From NCBI GenBank assembly GCA_013298265.1, contig JAAFHE010000317.1:1-5319 (forward strand): a stretch of 5,319 bases of DNA. Reading direction: 5' to 3'. Positions 1-5,319 of the stretch are shown in pieces. Position 1 is the stretch's first letter, and each line of letters starts with the position of its first letter. Position numbers and translations under genes: made by a program. The stretch is from Lysobacterales bacterium. Its GTDB lineage: Bacteria > Pseudomonadota > Gammaproteobacteria > Xanthomonadales > Rhodanobacteraceae. The notes beneath the pieces were generated by a model, which ran no database searches, was not told the origin of the DNA, and saw nothing but the letters and a program-made list of their open reading frames with translations.

Positions 1-1211
1 TTCCGATCTGCCGGCGCTACCGGCGCATCAGTCATCGTATCCAGCATTCGGTCGGCTCGGTCACCGGAATCGTGGAGGAAGTCGTCGGCGGCCAGCGCGA
101 GGTCAAGGTCTACGGCGGCCGCGGCTATGAGCAGCAGCGCTTCGCCGAGATCAACGACCAGAACCGCCGCCTGAATCTGAAGGTCGCGTCGACCAACGCG
201 CTGTCGACCGCGCTGGTGCAGATCATCGCTGCCTGCGCGCTTGCGGCCGTGGTGTTCTTTGCGACTCGGCCGAGCATGCTCGCCACGATGACCGCCGGCA
301 GCTTCATGGCAACGATTACGGCCATGATCGCGATGCTGCCTTCGCTCAAGCGCCTGACCACGGTACAGGCCATGATGCAGCGCGGCGTGGCCGCGGCGCA
401 GGATCTGTTCGCCATCGTCGATGCCCGCGGCGAAACCGATGCGGGCACGCTGCAGGTGGAGCGTAGCCGCGGAGAGATCGCGTTGCGGCAGGTTTCGTTG
501 CGCTATCCGGGCGCCAGTGCGAATGCGCTGCTCGACATCGACCTGGTCTGTCCGGCGGGCAAGGTCACGGCACTGGTCGGCCGTTCCGGCAGTGGCAAGA
601 CCACGCTGGCGAACCTGATCCCGCGCTTCTACGAGCCGGATACGGGCCAGGTGCTGCTCGACGAGCGGCCGTTGACGGAATGGTCGCTGGACAGCTTGCG
701 CAGCCAGATTGCACTGGTCAGTCAACATGTGGTTTTGTTCAATGATTCTATTGCGCGCAATATCGCCTACGGCGCACTCGGCGGCGCATCGCGCGAACGT
801 ATCCTCGCCGCGGCCGAGGCCGCCAATGCGCTGGAATTCATCCAGCGCCTGCCCGACGGGCTGGACAGCAAGGTGGGCGAGGGTGGGGCATTGCTCTCGG
901 GTGGACAGCGCCAGCGCATCGCGATCGCGCGCGCGATCCTGAAGAACGCGCCGATCCTGATTCTCGACGAGGCGACCAGCGCGCTGGATACCGAGTCCGA
1001 GCGCCTGATCCAGGACGCGCTGGCCCGGCTCATGCGCGAACGCACGACGCTGGTCATCGCCCACCGCCTGAGCACGATCGAGCACGCCGACCAGATCGTC
1101 GTGCTGGATCAGGGCCGCATCGTCGAGACCGGTCGCCACGACGAGCTGCTGGTCCAAGGCGGTCACTACGCGGCGCTGCACCGCATGCAGTTCCACGAAG
1201 CGGCCGCCTGA
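1..1211 (+). CDS. msbA: MsbA lipid A export ABC transporter (5'-truncated)
   Basis: This is the inner-membrane homodimeric exporter that uses ATP to flip lipid A-core from the inner to the outer leaflet. The reading frame is open from base 3 to the TGA at 1209-1211, giving 402 residues. E. coli MsbA has about 582, so roughly 180 N-terminal residues (first membrane helices) lie outside the window. The visible part starts in an intracellular loop (RRYRRISHRIQHSVG), followed by two hydrophobic stretches matching TM5 and TM6 (about 200-350). The nucleotide-binding domain is complete: Walker A GRSGSGKTT at 579-605, Q-loop Gln at 723-725, signature LSGGQR at 894-911, Walker B ILILDE at 954-971 followed by the D-loop ATSALD, and switch His in VIAHRLST at 1062-1064. 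The C-terminal LHRMQF resembles the E. coli end LHKMQF. The GTG at 72 is internal and is not the start. The stop overlaps the next ORF's ATG by one base. Product assignment is strong because lpxK follows. Confidence 0.96.
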   Translation, partial: PICRRYRRISHRIQHSVGSVTGIVEEVVGGQREVKVYGGRGYEQQRFAEINDQNRRLNLKVASTNALSTALVQIIAACALAAVVFFATRPSMLATMTAGSFMATITAMIAMLPSLKRLTTVQAMMQRGVAAAQDLFAIVDARGETDAGTLQVERSRGEIALRQVSLRYPGASANALLDIDLVCPAGKVTALVGRSGSGKTTLANLIPRFYEPDTGQVLLDERPLTEWSLDSLRSQIALVSQHVVLFNDSIARNIAYGALGGASRERILAAAEAANALEFIQRLPDGLDSKVGEGGALLSGGQRQRIAIARAILKNAPILILDEATSALDTESERLIQDALARLMRERTTLVIAHRLSTIEHADQIVVLDQGRIVETGRHDELLVQGGHYAALHRMQFHEAAA

Positions 1212-1369
1212 TGCGCACTTTGGAAAACGGCGTGGTGCGCGCGGCACGGCAATGGGCCGCGCGCGATCGGGTGCCCCGGTGCCTGGTTGGCGGAGGCGAG
1301 CCCGTACCTGCGCCGGACTCGCCGACCCGGAAAACCGCCGGGCGGCGGTGGTTCGAGTTGCTGCGATGA
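1211..1369 (+). CDS. Small 52-aa hypothetical protein coupled between msbA and lpxK
   Basis: I do not recognise this protein. The ATG at 1211-1213 shares one base with the msbA stop (TGATG), and the TGA at 1367-1369 overlaps the lpxK ATG (ATGA), so the ORF fills the msbA-lpxK gap exactly. It encodes 52 residues, starting MRTLENGVVRAARQWAARDR and ending GRRWFELLR. It is basic (10 Arg and 1 Lys against 5 acidic residues), has one Cys (residue 24), a Pro-rich middle, and no signal peptide or membrane segment. The N-terminal 20 and C-terminal 10 residues could form short amphipathic helices. By hand count, GC is about 75, 63 and 79 percent at codon positions 1, 2 and 3, the usual coding pattern in this frame; the lpxK frame read through the same bases has its lowest GC at position 3. 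No strong Shine-Dalgarno is seen (only GAAG at 1197-1200), so translation would rely on coupling. It may be a real small protein, a remnant, or a leader that mainly delivers ribosomes to lpxK. Confidence 0.55.
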   Translation: MRTLENGVVRAARQWAARDRVPRCLVGGGEPVPAPDSPTRKTAGRRWFELLR

Positions 1370-2343
1370 ACAGCGCGCGGCGCGAGGCGGTCTGGTATCA
1401 CGGCGCGGACGTGCCGCTGTCCTGGCGCCTGCTTGCGCGGCTCTATGGCGGCGTCACCGCGCTGCGCCGCAGCGCCTATGCGCAGGGCTGGCTGCGCTCG
1501 CACGCGGTCGGCAAGCCCGTCGTCGTGGTCGGCAACCTCAGCGTCGGCGGCACCGGCAAGACCCCGCTTACCCTCGCGCTGGTGCGTGCGCTCGGCGCGC
1601 GCGGCCTGCGCGCCGGCGTGGTCAGTCGCGGCTACGGCGGCACCGCGAAGGGGCCGTTGCTGCTGGATGCGGCCTCCACACCGCAGCAGGTTGGCGATGA
1701 GCCGCTGCTGATCCACACGCGCAGCGGCGCGCCGGTGGCGATCGGCCGTGACCGGGTCGCTGCGGCCCGTCTGCTGCTGGCCAGCGCGCCGATCGACGTG
1801 ATCCTCGCCGACGACGGCCTGCAGCACTACCGCCTGCGCCGCGACGTGGAGATCTGCGTGATCGACGGAGCGCGCCGCTTCGGCAACCGCCGGCTACTGC
1901 CGGCCGGCCCGCTGCGCGAACCGCTATCACGCCTGGATCGCGTCGATTTCCGGGTCTGCAACGGCGGCCTCGCGCGCGCCGACGAAGTACAGCTTCACCT
2001 GCGCGACGAGGGCGCCACCGCGCTGCGCGGTGGCGAACACGTCGCCCTGGAAACGTTCGCTCACCAGCGCGTACGCGCGGTCGCCGGCATCGGCAATCCG
2101 CAACGCTTCTTCGACAGCCTGCGTGCCTGCCGCATCGAGGTGATCGAGCATGCGTTCGCCGACCACCACCTGTTCCGGCCTGACGATCTGGCGTTCGATG
2201 ACGGTCTGCCGGTGCTGATGACGGAAAAGGACGCGATCAAGTGCCGCGCATTCGCGCAGACGGACTGGTGGCAGGTGTCGGTGCAGGCCCAGCTACCGGA
2301 GCGCTTTCTCGACGTGCTGGCGCATCGCATCCTCGCCGTGTGA
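1366..2343 (+). CDS. lpxK: LpxK tetraacyldisaccharide 4'-kinase
   Basis: LpxK phosphorylates the 4' position of tetraacyldisaccharide-1-phosphate to make lipid IVA, the sixth step of the Raetz lipid A pathway, at the cytoplasmic face of the inner membrane. The 325-residue product is close to the 328 of E. coli LpxK and similar along its whole length. Motifs: an N-terminal membrane-associating segment (PLSWRLLARLYGG); the P-loop GNLSVGGTGKTP at residues 56-67; VVSRGYGG; GDEP with Asp111; DDGLQHY at 149-155 (Walker B region); RRFGNRRLLPAGPLREP; ADHHLF with Asp266 and His267; and MTEKDAIKC at 285-293. Asp111 and His267 appear to match the catalytic pair described in Aquifex LpxK (Asp99, His261). 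I chose ATG 1366 because the protein then starts MNSARREAVWYHG and family similarity begins within about 15 residues. The in-frame ATG at 1252 would add 38 unlike residues in a frame lacking coding GC bias. There is no clear Shine-Dalgarno; the ATGA overlap suggests coupling. Confidence 0.96.
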   Translation: MNSARREAVWYHGADVPLSWRLLARLYGGVTALRRSAYAQGWLRSHAVGKPVVVVGNLSVGGTGKTPLTLALVRALGARGLRAGVVSRGYGGTAKGPLLLDAASTPQQVGDEPLLIHTRSGAPVAIGRDRVAAARLLLASAPIDVILADDGLQHYRLRRDVEICVIDGARRFGNRRLLPAGPLREPLSRLDRVDFRVCNGGLARADEVQLHLRDEGATALRGGEHVALETFAHQRVRAVAGIGNPQRFFDSLRACRIEVIEHAFADHHLFRPDDLAFDDGLPVLMTEKDAIKCRAFAQTDWWQVSVQAQLPERFLDVLAHRILAV

Positions 2344-2597
2344 GTTGGCGGCGGCCTGGTAGGGCGTCACGCTAGTCCGCATCGGCGTCGCACGCTGATG
2401 GCGCCGGTATCGGGTTGCGTGGCGTCGCCCAGGTCCACGGCGCAGTTGAGCTTTGTCGGGGCAGCCCCAATGCTTGCTTCCTTGCGACGGTCCCCCGTGC
2501 AAACGCCAGTATGTGGATGTGCCTGGGCTGCTTCGTCCGCCACAATCTGCGGGCGAGTGCTATTGCCCAATTTCACGACCGTCTTCGGAATCCTGCC
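2344..2597. other. Intergenic region between lpxK and selO
   Basis: No gene is supported here. The selO frame is open upstream to an ATG at 2415, but the extra 61 residues ([14 protein letters not shown] and onward) do not resemble SelO. Reverse-strand open frames look like shadows of GC-rich sequence. I see no intrinsic terminator after lpxK (no GC stem followed by a T run) and no good sigma-70 promoter. The only visible pattern is an imperfect direct repeat, GGCGTCACGCT at 2363-2373 and GGCGTCGCACGCT at 2384-2396. The lpxK homologue in E. coli is followed by kdsB-region genes, which are absent here. A weak selO promoter probably lies in this gap but I cannot place it. Confidence 0.5.
2586..2597 (+). 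promoter_or_regulatory. Candidate ribosome binding site for selO (GTG start)
   Basis: The sequence CGGAA at 2586-2590 lies seven bases before the GTG at 2598 and is a partial Shine-Dalgarno match. Together with the onset of SelO similarity it favours GTG 2598 over the upstream in-frame ATGs at 2415, 2511 and 2517. Confidence 0.45.
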
Positions 2598-4169
2598 GTG
2601 CTCGACCTGCGCTTCGACAATACCTTCGTCCGCGAATTGCCCGGTGATCCCGAAACCGGCGCGCATCCGCGCCAGGTGCTTGGCGCGCTGCATTCCCGCG
2701 TGATGCCGACGCCGGTCGCGGCGCCGCGCGTGCTGGCCTGGTCGCGCGAGACGGCGGAAATGCTCGGCATGGGCGCGGCGGACGTGGAGTCCGCCGCGTT
2801 CGCCGATGTCTTCGGCGGCAACCGGCTGCTGCCCGGCATGCAGCCGTACGCGGCCAACTACGGTGGCCATCAGTTCGGCAACTGGGCTGGCCAGCTCGGC
2901 GACGGCCGCGCGATTTCGCTCGGCGAGGTCGTCAACGCTGCCGGTCAGCGCTGGGAGCTGCAGCTCAAGGGGGCCGGGCTGACGCCGTATTCGCGCGGCG
3001 CTGACGGCCGCGCGGTACTGCGCTCGTCGATACGCGAGTTCCTCTGCAGCGAGGCCATGCATCACCTCGGCGTGCCTACGACGCGTGCACTGTGCCTGAT
3101 CGGCACCGGTGAAAGCGTCGTCCGCGACATGTTCTACGACGGCAATGCGCGCGCCGAGCCCGGCGCGATCGTCTGCCGTGTTGCTCCGTCCTTTATCCGC
3201 TTCGGCAATTTCGAACTGCCGGCGTCGCGCGGCGATACGGCACTGCTGCGCCAGCTCGCGGATTTCACGATACGGCGCGACTTCACCGACATCGCCGCGC
3301 GGCATGCGCCCGGCAGCGAGGCGCTGTACGCGGCCTGGTTCGGCGAAGTCTGCGTGCGCACTGCGCATCTGGTCGCGCACTGGATGCGCGTGGGGTTCGT
3401 CCACGGGGTCATGAACACCGACAACCTGTCGATACTCGGACTGACGATCGACTACGGCCCCTATGGCTGGATCGATAATTTCGATCCGGACTGGACGCCG
3501 AACACGACCGACCGGGAACGGCGCCGCTACCGCTTCGGGCAACAAGTACAGATTGCGTACTGGAACCTCGGTCGCCTGGCCGGCGCGATTGCGCCGCTGT
3601 TCGCCGACCACGGCCCGCTGCACGCAGGCCTGCAGCGCTATGTCGATACCGTTGTCGATGCCGATCGCGCCCACATCGCCGCGAAGCTCGGCCTGCTCGA
3701 CTGCAGCGACGACGACGTTGCGCTGATGCAAGCCTTGCATACGTTGCTGCAGGAGAATGAGGTCGACATGACGTTGTTCTTCCGCCAGCTCGCCGATGTC
3801 GATGCGTCGAGCGGTGACCGGACGCCGCTACGCGAGTCGTTCTACCACGAGGAAAAGTACGCGGCCTCGCAGGCGGCATTCGCGGCTTGGCTGCAGCACT
3901 ACGCGCAGCGGCTTGCGCAGGACGGCCTGCCGCCGGCGCAGCGGCGCGCGCGCATGAACAGCGCGAATCCGCGCTACGTGCTGCGCAATTATCTGGCGCA
4001 GCAGGCGATCGATCGCGCAGAGCAGGGCGATCTCGCCGGTGTGCATGACCTGCTCGACGTGCTGCGCCGCCCGTATGAGGACCAGCCCGGCCGCGAGGCC
4101 TTTGCGCAACGTCGCCCCGACTGGGCGCGGTCGCGTGCGGGGTGTTCGATGTTGTCGTGCAGTTCGTGA
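2598..4169 (+). CDS. selO: SelO (YdiU/UPF0061) protein adenylyltransferase
   Basis: SelO proteins have a kinase-like fold but bind ATP in a flipped orientation and transfer AMP to Ser, Thr or Tyr of target proteins; in E. coli this has been linked to redox homeostasis. From GTG 2598 the product is 523 residues, against about 478 in E. coli. Visible family blocks are [18 protein letters not shown] (His91), [21 protein letters not shown] with Lys124, [51 protein letters not shown] at 269-278 (Asp275, catalytic-loop equivalent), DYGPYGW from Asp285 (DFG equivalent), [12 protein letters not shown], and the C-terminal GCSMLSCSS. Eukaryotic members carry selenocysteine near this end; here the codon is TGC (Cys521), so no Sec insertion is needed. 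The position aligning by eye with E. coli Cys272 is Pro301, so the disulfide reported for the E. coli enzyme cannot form the same way. Starts at 2415 or 2511 are possible but add non-conserved residues. The gene stands apart from lpxK by 254 bases. Confidence 0.94.
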   Translation: MLDLRFDNTFVRELPGDPETGAHPRQVLGALHSRVMPTPVAAPRVLAWSRETAEMLGMGAADVESAAFADVFGGNRLLPGMQPYAANYGGHQFGNWAGQLGDGRAISLGEVVNAAGQRWELQLKGAGLTPYSRGADGRAVLRSSIREFLCSEAMHHLGVPTTRALCLIGTGESVVRDMFYDGNARAEPGAIVCRVAPSFIRFGNFELPASRGDTALLRQLADFTIRRDFTDIAARHAPGSEALYAAWFGEVCVRTAHLVAHWMRVGFVHGVMNTDNLSILGLTIDYGPYGWIDNFDPDWTPNTTDRERRRYRFGQQVQIAYWNLGRLAGAIAPLFADHGPLHAGLQRYVDTVVDADRAHIAAKLGLLDCSDDDVALMQALHTLLQENEVDMTLFFRQLADVDASSGDRTPLRESFYHEEKYAASQAAFAAWLQHYAQRLAQDGLPPAQRRARMNSANPRYVLRNYLAQQAIDRAEQGDLAGVHDLLDVLRRPYEDQPGREAFAQRRPDWARSRAGCSMLSCSS

Positions 4170-4241
4170 TTTCGACGAAGCAGTTCCGCGGTGCTTGGTA
4201 CTCCGCTTCGGCATATCGGCTTGTGTGTCGCGTATAGGTGA

Positions 4242-4256
4242 TGTTGCATTGCAACA
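4242..4256. repeat. Perfect 15-bp palindrome upstream of the porin gene
   Basis: TGTTGCA, one central T, then TGCAACA: seven-base arms that are exact reverse complements. A one-base centre is too tight for an RNA hairpin loop and no T run follows, so this looks more like a dimeric DNA-binding site than a terminator. It lies about 200 bases upstream of the porin ATG and 73 bases after the selO stop. I do not recognise the regulator. Confidence 0.5.
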
Positions 4257-4270
4257 ACGGCGTCATGCGA

Positions 4271-4285
4271 TGCAGATAACCTGCA
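4271..4285. repeat. Short inverted repeat TGCAG-N5-CTGCA
   Basis: TGCAG at 4271-4275 and CTGCA at 4281-4285 are exact reverse complements around ATAAC, with CATG flanking on both sides (4264-4267 and 4287-4290). It could form a small hairpin in a selO read-through transcript. There is no T run after it, so I do not call a terminator. Five-base arms may be chance. Confidence 0.25.
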
Positions 4286-4309
4286 CCATGCGGCCCATCG
4301 CGCACGTTC

Positions 4310-4327
4310 TCGTCGTTTTATCGTCAC
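4310..4327 (+). promoter_or_regulatory. Pho-box-like direct repeat
   Basis: TCGTCGT, spacer TTTA, then TCGTCAC give two seven-base half-sites at the 11-base spacing and with the AT-rich spacer typical of PhoB sites (consensus CTGTCAT-N4-CTGTCAT). Each half keeps the GTC core, but the first two bases of each half and one other base differ. The location upstream of a phosphate-porin homologue makes PhoB control reasonable, but the match is weak and the site is about 120 bases from the ATG. Confidence 0.25.
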
Positions 4328-4334
4328 AGTGACG
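4322..4334. repeat. Perfect 13-bp palindrome, candidate operator
   Basis: CGTCAC, a central A, then GTGACG: six-base arms that are exact reverse complements. It overlaps the second half-site of the Pho-box-like repeat. Its centre is 79 bases from the centre of the palindrome at 4242-4256. The binding protein is unknown. Confidence 0.45.
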
Positions 4335-4335
4335 C

Positions 4336-4389
4336 ATTGCAGTTGGGTGAAAACAGCCCCGGTCATCGTTTCGCAGCACGTACTGCAAT
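4336..4389. repeat. Spaced 8-bp inverted repeat ATTGCAGT / ACTGCAAT
   Basis: ATTGCAGT at 4336-4343 and ACTGCAAT at 4382-4389 are exact reverse complements, separated by 38 bases. The ATTGCA core also occurs in the palindrome at 4242-4256. The right arm abuts the best candidate -10 element, so it could be a pair of operator sites or a long-looped RNA structure. An 8-base pair within a gap this size can also arise by chance. Confidence 0.3.
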
Positions 4390-4394
4390 ATTTT
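4360..4394 (+). promoter_or_regulatory. Candidate activator-dependent promoter for the porin gene
   Basis: CGGTCAT at 4360-4366 matches the PhoB half-site CTGTCAT in six of seven bases. Its partner 11 bases on (TCGCAGC, 4371-4377) is poor. Eleven bases after that lies TATTTT (4389-4394), a four of six match to the -10 consensus; TGCAATATT at 4384-4392 could instead act as an extended -10. No good -35 is present, as expected for a PhoB-activated promoter, where the box replaces it. Start of transcription would fall near 4400, leaving a leader of about 50 bases. This is inference from spacing and weak matches. Confidence 0.25.
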
Positions 4395-4448
4395 CGTAAC
4401 GATCCCGACATACCCTGCGCGCCTCACCACGCTAACGGGCTTTTAACC

Positions 4449-5319
4449 ATGAAACTGCGTACCCAGCGTCTTCTCGCTCTCGCCGTCGCTGCGGCGCTGG
4501 CCGGGACCGCCCAGGCCGAAATCGCTATCGACGTGATCAACGGCAGCGAAGTCAGTCTGGAAGGCCTGATGCAGGCTGACGGCAACTGGTTCGACAACGA
4601 CTTCGCCGATCTCAATGCGGCGACGCCCGCCGGCAACGATGGCAAGGACAGCGAGTTCGACATGCGCCGCGCCGAAGTCATCCTCAAGGGCAAGGGCGGT
4701 CGCTTCGACTGGACCGCGGGCTACGACGGCAAGGCCAACAAGTGGCTGGATGCCAACATCAAGTGGAAGCTTGGCACCAACTACGTGATGGCCGGCCAGT
4801 ACAAGCAGCCCAACAGCCTGGAAGAGCTGACCAGCACACGCCACAACGATTTCATTTCCAAGGCCATGGTCACCAACCTGTTCGGCGTCGCCCGCCGCGT
4901 CGGTGTTGCCTACGGCGATGACGGTACGAACTTCGGCTATCAGATCAGCATGTTCGGCCGTGAGCTGACGCGCAACCTCAATCAGGGCCAAGGCTTCGGC
5001 GGCCGCGTCTACTTCGCGCCGATGGCCGAGACCGGCAACATTCTCCACTTTGGTCTTTCCGCGGTCGACTACGACACCGACGCTGATACCGCGCGACCGC
5101 GCGTGCGTCCGGACGCCGACCAGGCTACCGTGCGCCTGATCGACACCGGCAACATCCTCAATGCCGACCGCCAGCGCACCATCGGCCTCGAAGGACTCTG
5201 GGTCGGCGGTCCGATCAAGGTGCAGGGCGAGTACATGCGCTCGCGCATCTCGCGCACCGAAGCGACGACGGCGCCCGACTGGACCGGCGATAGCTGGTAT
5301 CTCTACGGCGTGTGGAACC
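4449..5319 (+). CDS. oprP: Phosphate-selective porin O/P family protein (3'-truncated)
   Basis: This is the N-terminal part of an outer-membrane beta-barrel porin of the OprO/OprP type (phosphate-selective porin O and P family), which passes phosphate or polyphosphate in Pseudomonas. The frame is open from ATG 4449 to the window end, giving 290 residues; family members are usually about 400 or more, so the C-terminal strands are missing. Residues 1-23 are a typical signal peptide: a basic start (MKLRTQR), a hydrophobic core, and cleavage after AQA, before Glu24. The mature part has alternating aromatic and polar strands and blocks I associate with the family: SEFDMRRAEVILKG, FDWTAGYDGKANKW, MAGQYKQPNSLEELTS, and FGVARRVGVAYG. 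A weak Shine-Dalgarno (AACGGG at 4434-4439) precedes the ATG by nine bases. The family is certain enough; the substrate is not, since PF07396-type porins vary and I cannot model the arginine ladder. The symbol oprP is therefore a family label. The gap upstream and its own promoter-like sequence suggest a separate unit from selO. Confidence 0.9.
   Translation, partial: MKLRTQRLLALAVAAALAGTAQAEIAIDVINGSEVSLEGLMQADGNWFDNDFADLNAATPAGNDGKDSEFDMRRAEVILKGKGGRFDWTAGYDGKANKWLDANIKWKLGTNYVMAGQYKQPNSLEELTSTRHNDFISKAMVTNLFGVARRVGVAYGDDGTNFGYQISMFGRELTRNLNQGQGFGGRVYFAPMAETGNILHFGLSAVDYDTDADTARPRVRPDADQATVRLIDTGNILNADRQRTIGLEGLWVGGPIKVQGEYMRSRISRTEATTAPDWTGDSWYLYGVWN

Noticed and set aside
1252..1365. Longer LpxK starting at ATG 1252
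   Set aside because: The extra 38 residues do not resemble LpxK, the GC pattern in that frame is non-coding, and the stretch is covered by the small coupled ORF in another frame.
1054..1827. A 257-codon - strand open frame across the msbA end and lpxK
   Set aside because: It spans the conserved ends of two real genes on the other strand and shows only Arg/Ala-rich low-complexity sequence.
2482..2515. TTGCGA and TATGTG as a selO promoter
   Set aside because: The spacer would be 22 bases, far from 17, and both hexamers are weak.
2415..2597. Longer SelO starting at ATG 2415
   Set aside because: The 61 extra residues share nothing with the family; similarity begins at the GTG 2598 start, which also has a GGAA at suitable distance.
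2367..3740. A 457-codon open frame on the - strand opposite selO
   Set aside because: Its protein looks like a GC-rich antisense shadow (Ala, Arg and Val rich, no recognisable domain), and the + strand here encodes an unmistakable SelO.
4158..4169. Possible selenocysteine codon at the SelO end
   Set aside because: The codon at the selenocysteine-equivalent position is TGC (Cys), and the TGA at 4167-4169 is followed by sequence unlike the family, so it is a plain stop.
4179..4197. AAGCA-N9-TGCTT as a selO terminator
   Set aside because: Only five paired bases, a large loop, and no T run after it.
3409..4305. A 298-codon - strand open frame over the selO end and the following gap
   Set aside because: The part within the gap has no recognisable protein features, and the rest mirrors selO codons.

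Overview
The window is GC-rich chromosomal DNA from a Gram-negative bacterium. It carries lipid A assembly genes, a SelO protein and an outer-membrane porin of the OprO/OprP family. Gene content, GC-rich third codon positions and protein resemblance suggest a gammaproteobacterium, perhaps of the Lysobacterales (Xanthomonadales). That placement is inference from recalled family resemblance. All four large genes lie on the + strand. I see no tRNA, rRNA, CRISPR array or mobile element.

Layout: (1) 1-1211 is the 3' two thirds of msbA, the lipid A-core flippase ABC transporter; its start lies left of the window. (2) 1211-1369 is a 52-codon ORF of unknown function. Its ATG overlaps the msbA stop by one base and its stop overlaps the lpxK start in an ATGA. 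(3) 1366-2343 is lpxK, the lipid A 4'-kinase. (4) 2344-2597 is a gap of about 250 bases with no gene I can support. (5) 2598-4169 is selO (ydiU), a pseudokinase-fold protein AMPylase, most probably starting at GTG. (6) 4170-4448 is a 279-base gap of visibly lower GC that holds several inverted repeats and weak Pho-box-like sequence. (7) 4449 to the end is the 5' part of a phosphate-selective porin gene that runs out of the window.

msbA, the small ORF and lpxK look like one translationally coupled unit: LpxK completes lipid IVA phosphorylation and MsbA flips the finished lipid A-core across the inner membrane. selO and the porin gene look like separate units. SelO is linked in its family to redox stress. 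The porin, if true to family, takes up phosphate or polyphosphate across the outer membrane and would normally be controlled by PhoB.

I found no clear new multi-gene system. The points most worth a second look are the msbA/lpxK-embedded small ORF, the symmetric elements upstream of the porin gene, and the altered cysteine pattern of SelO.
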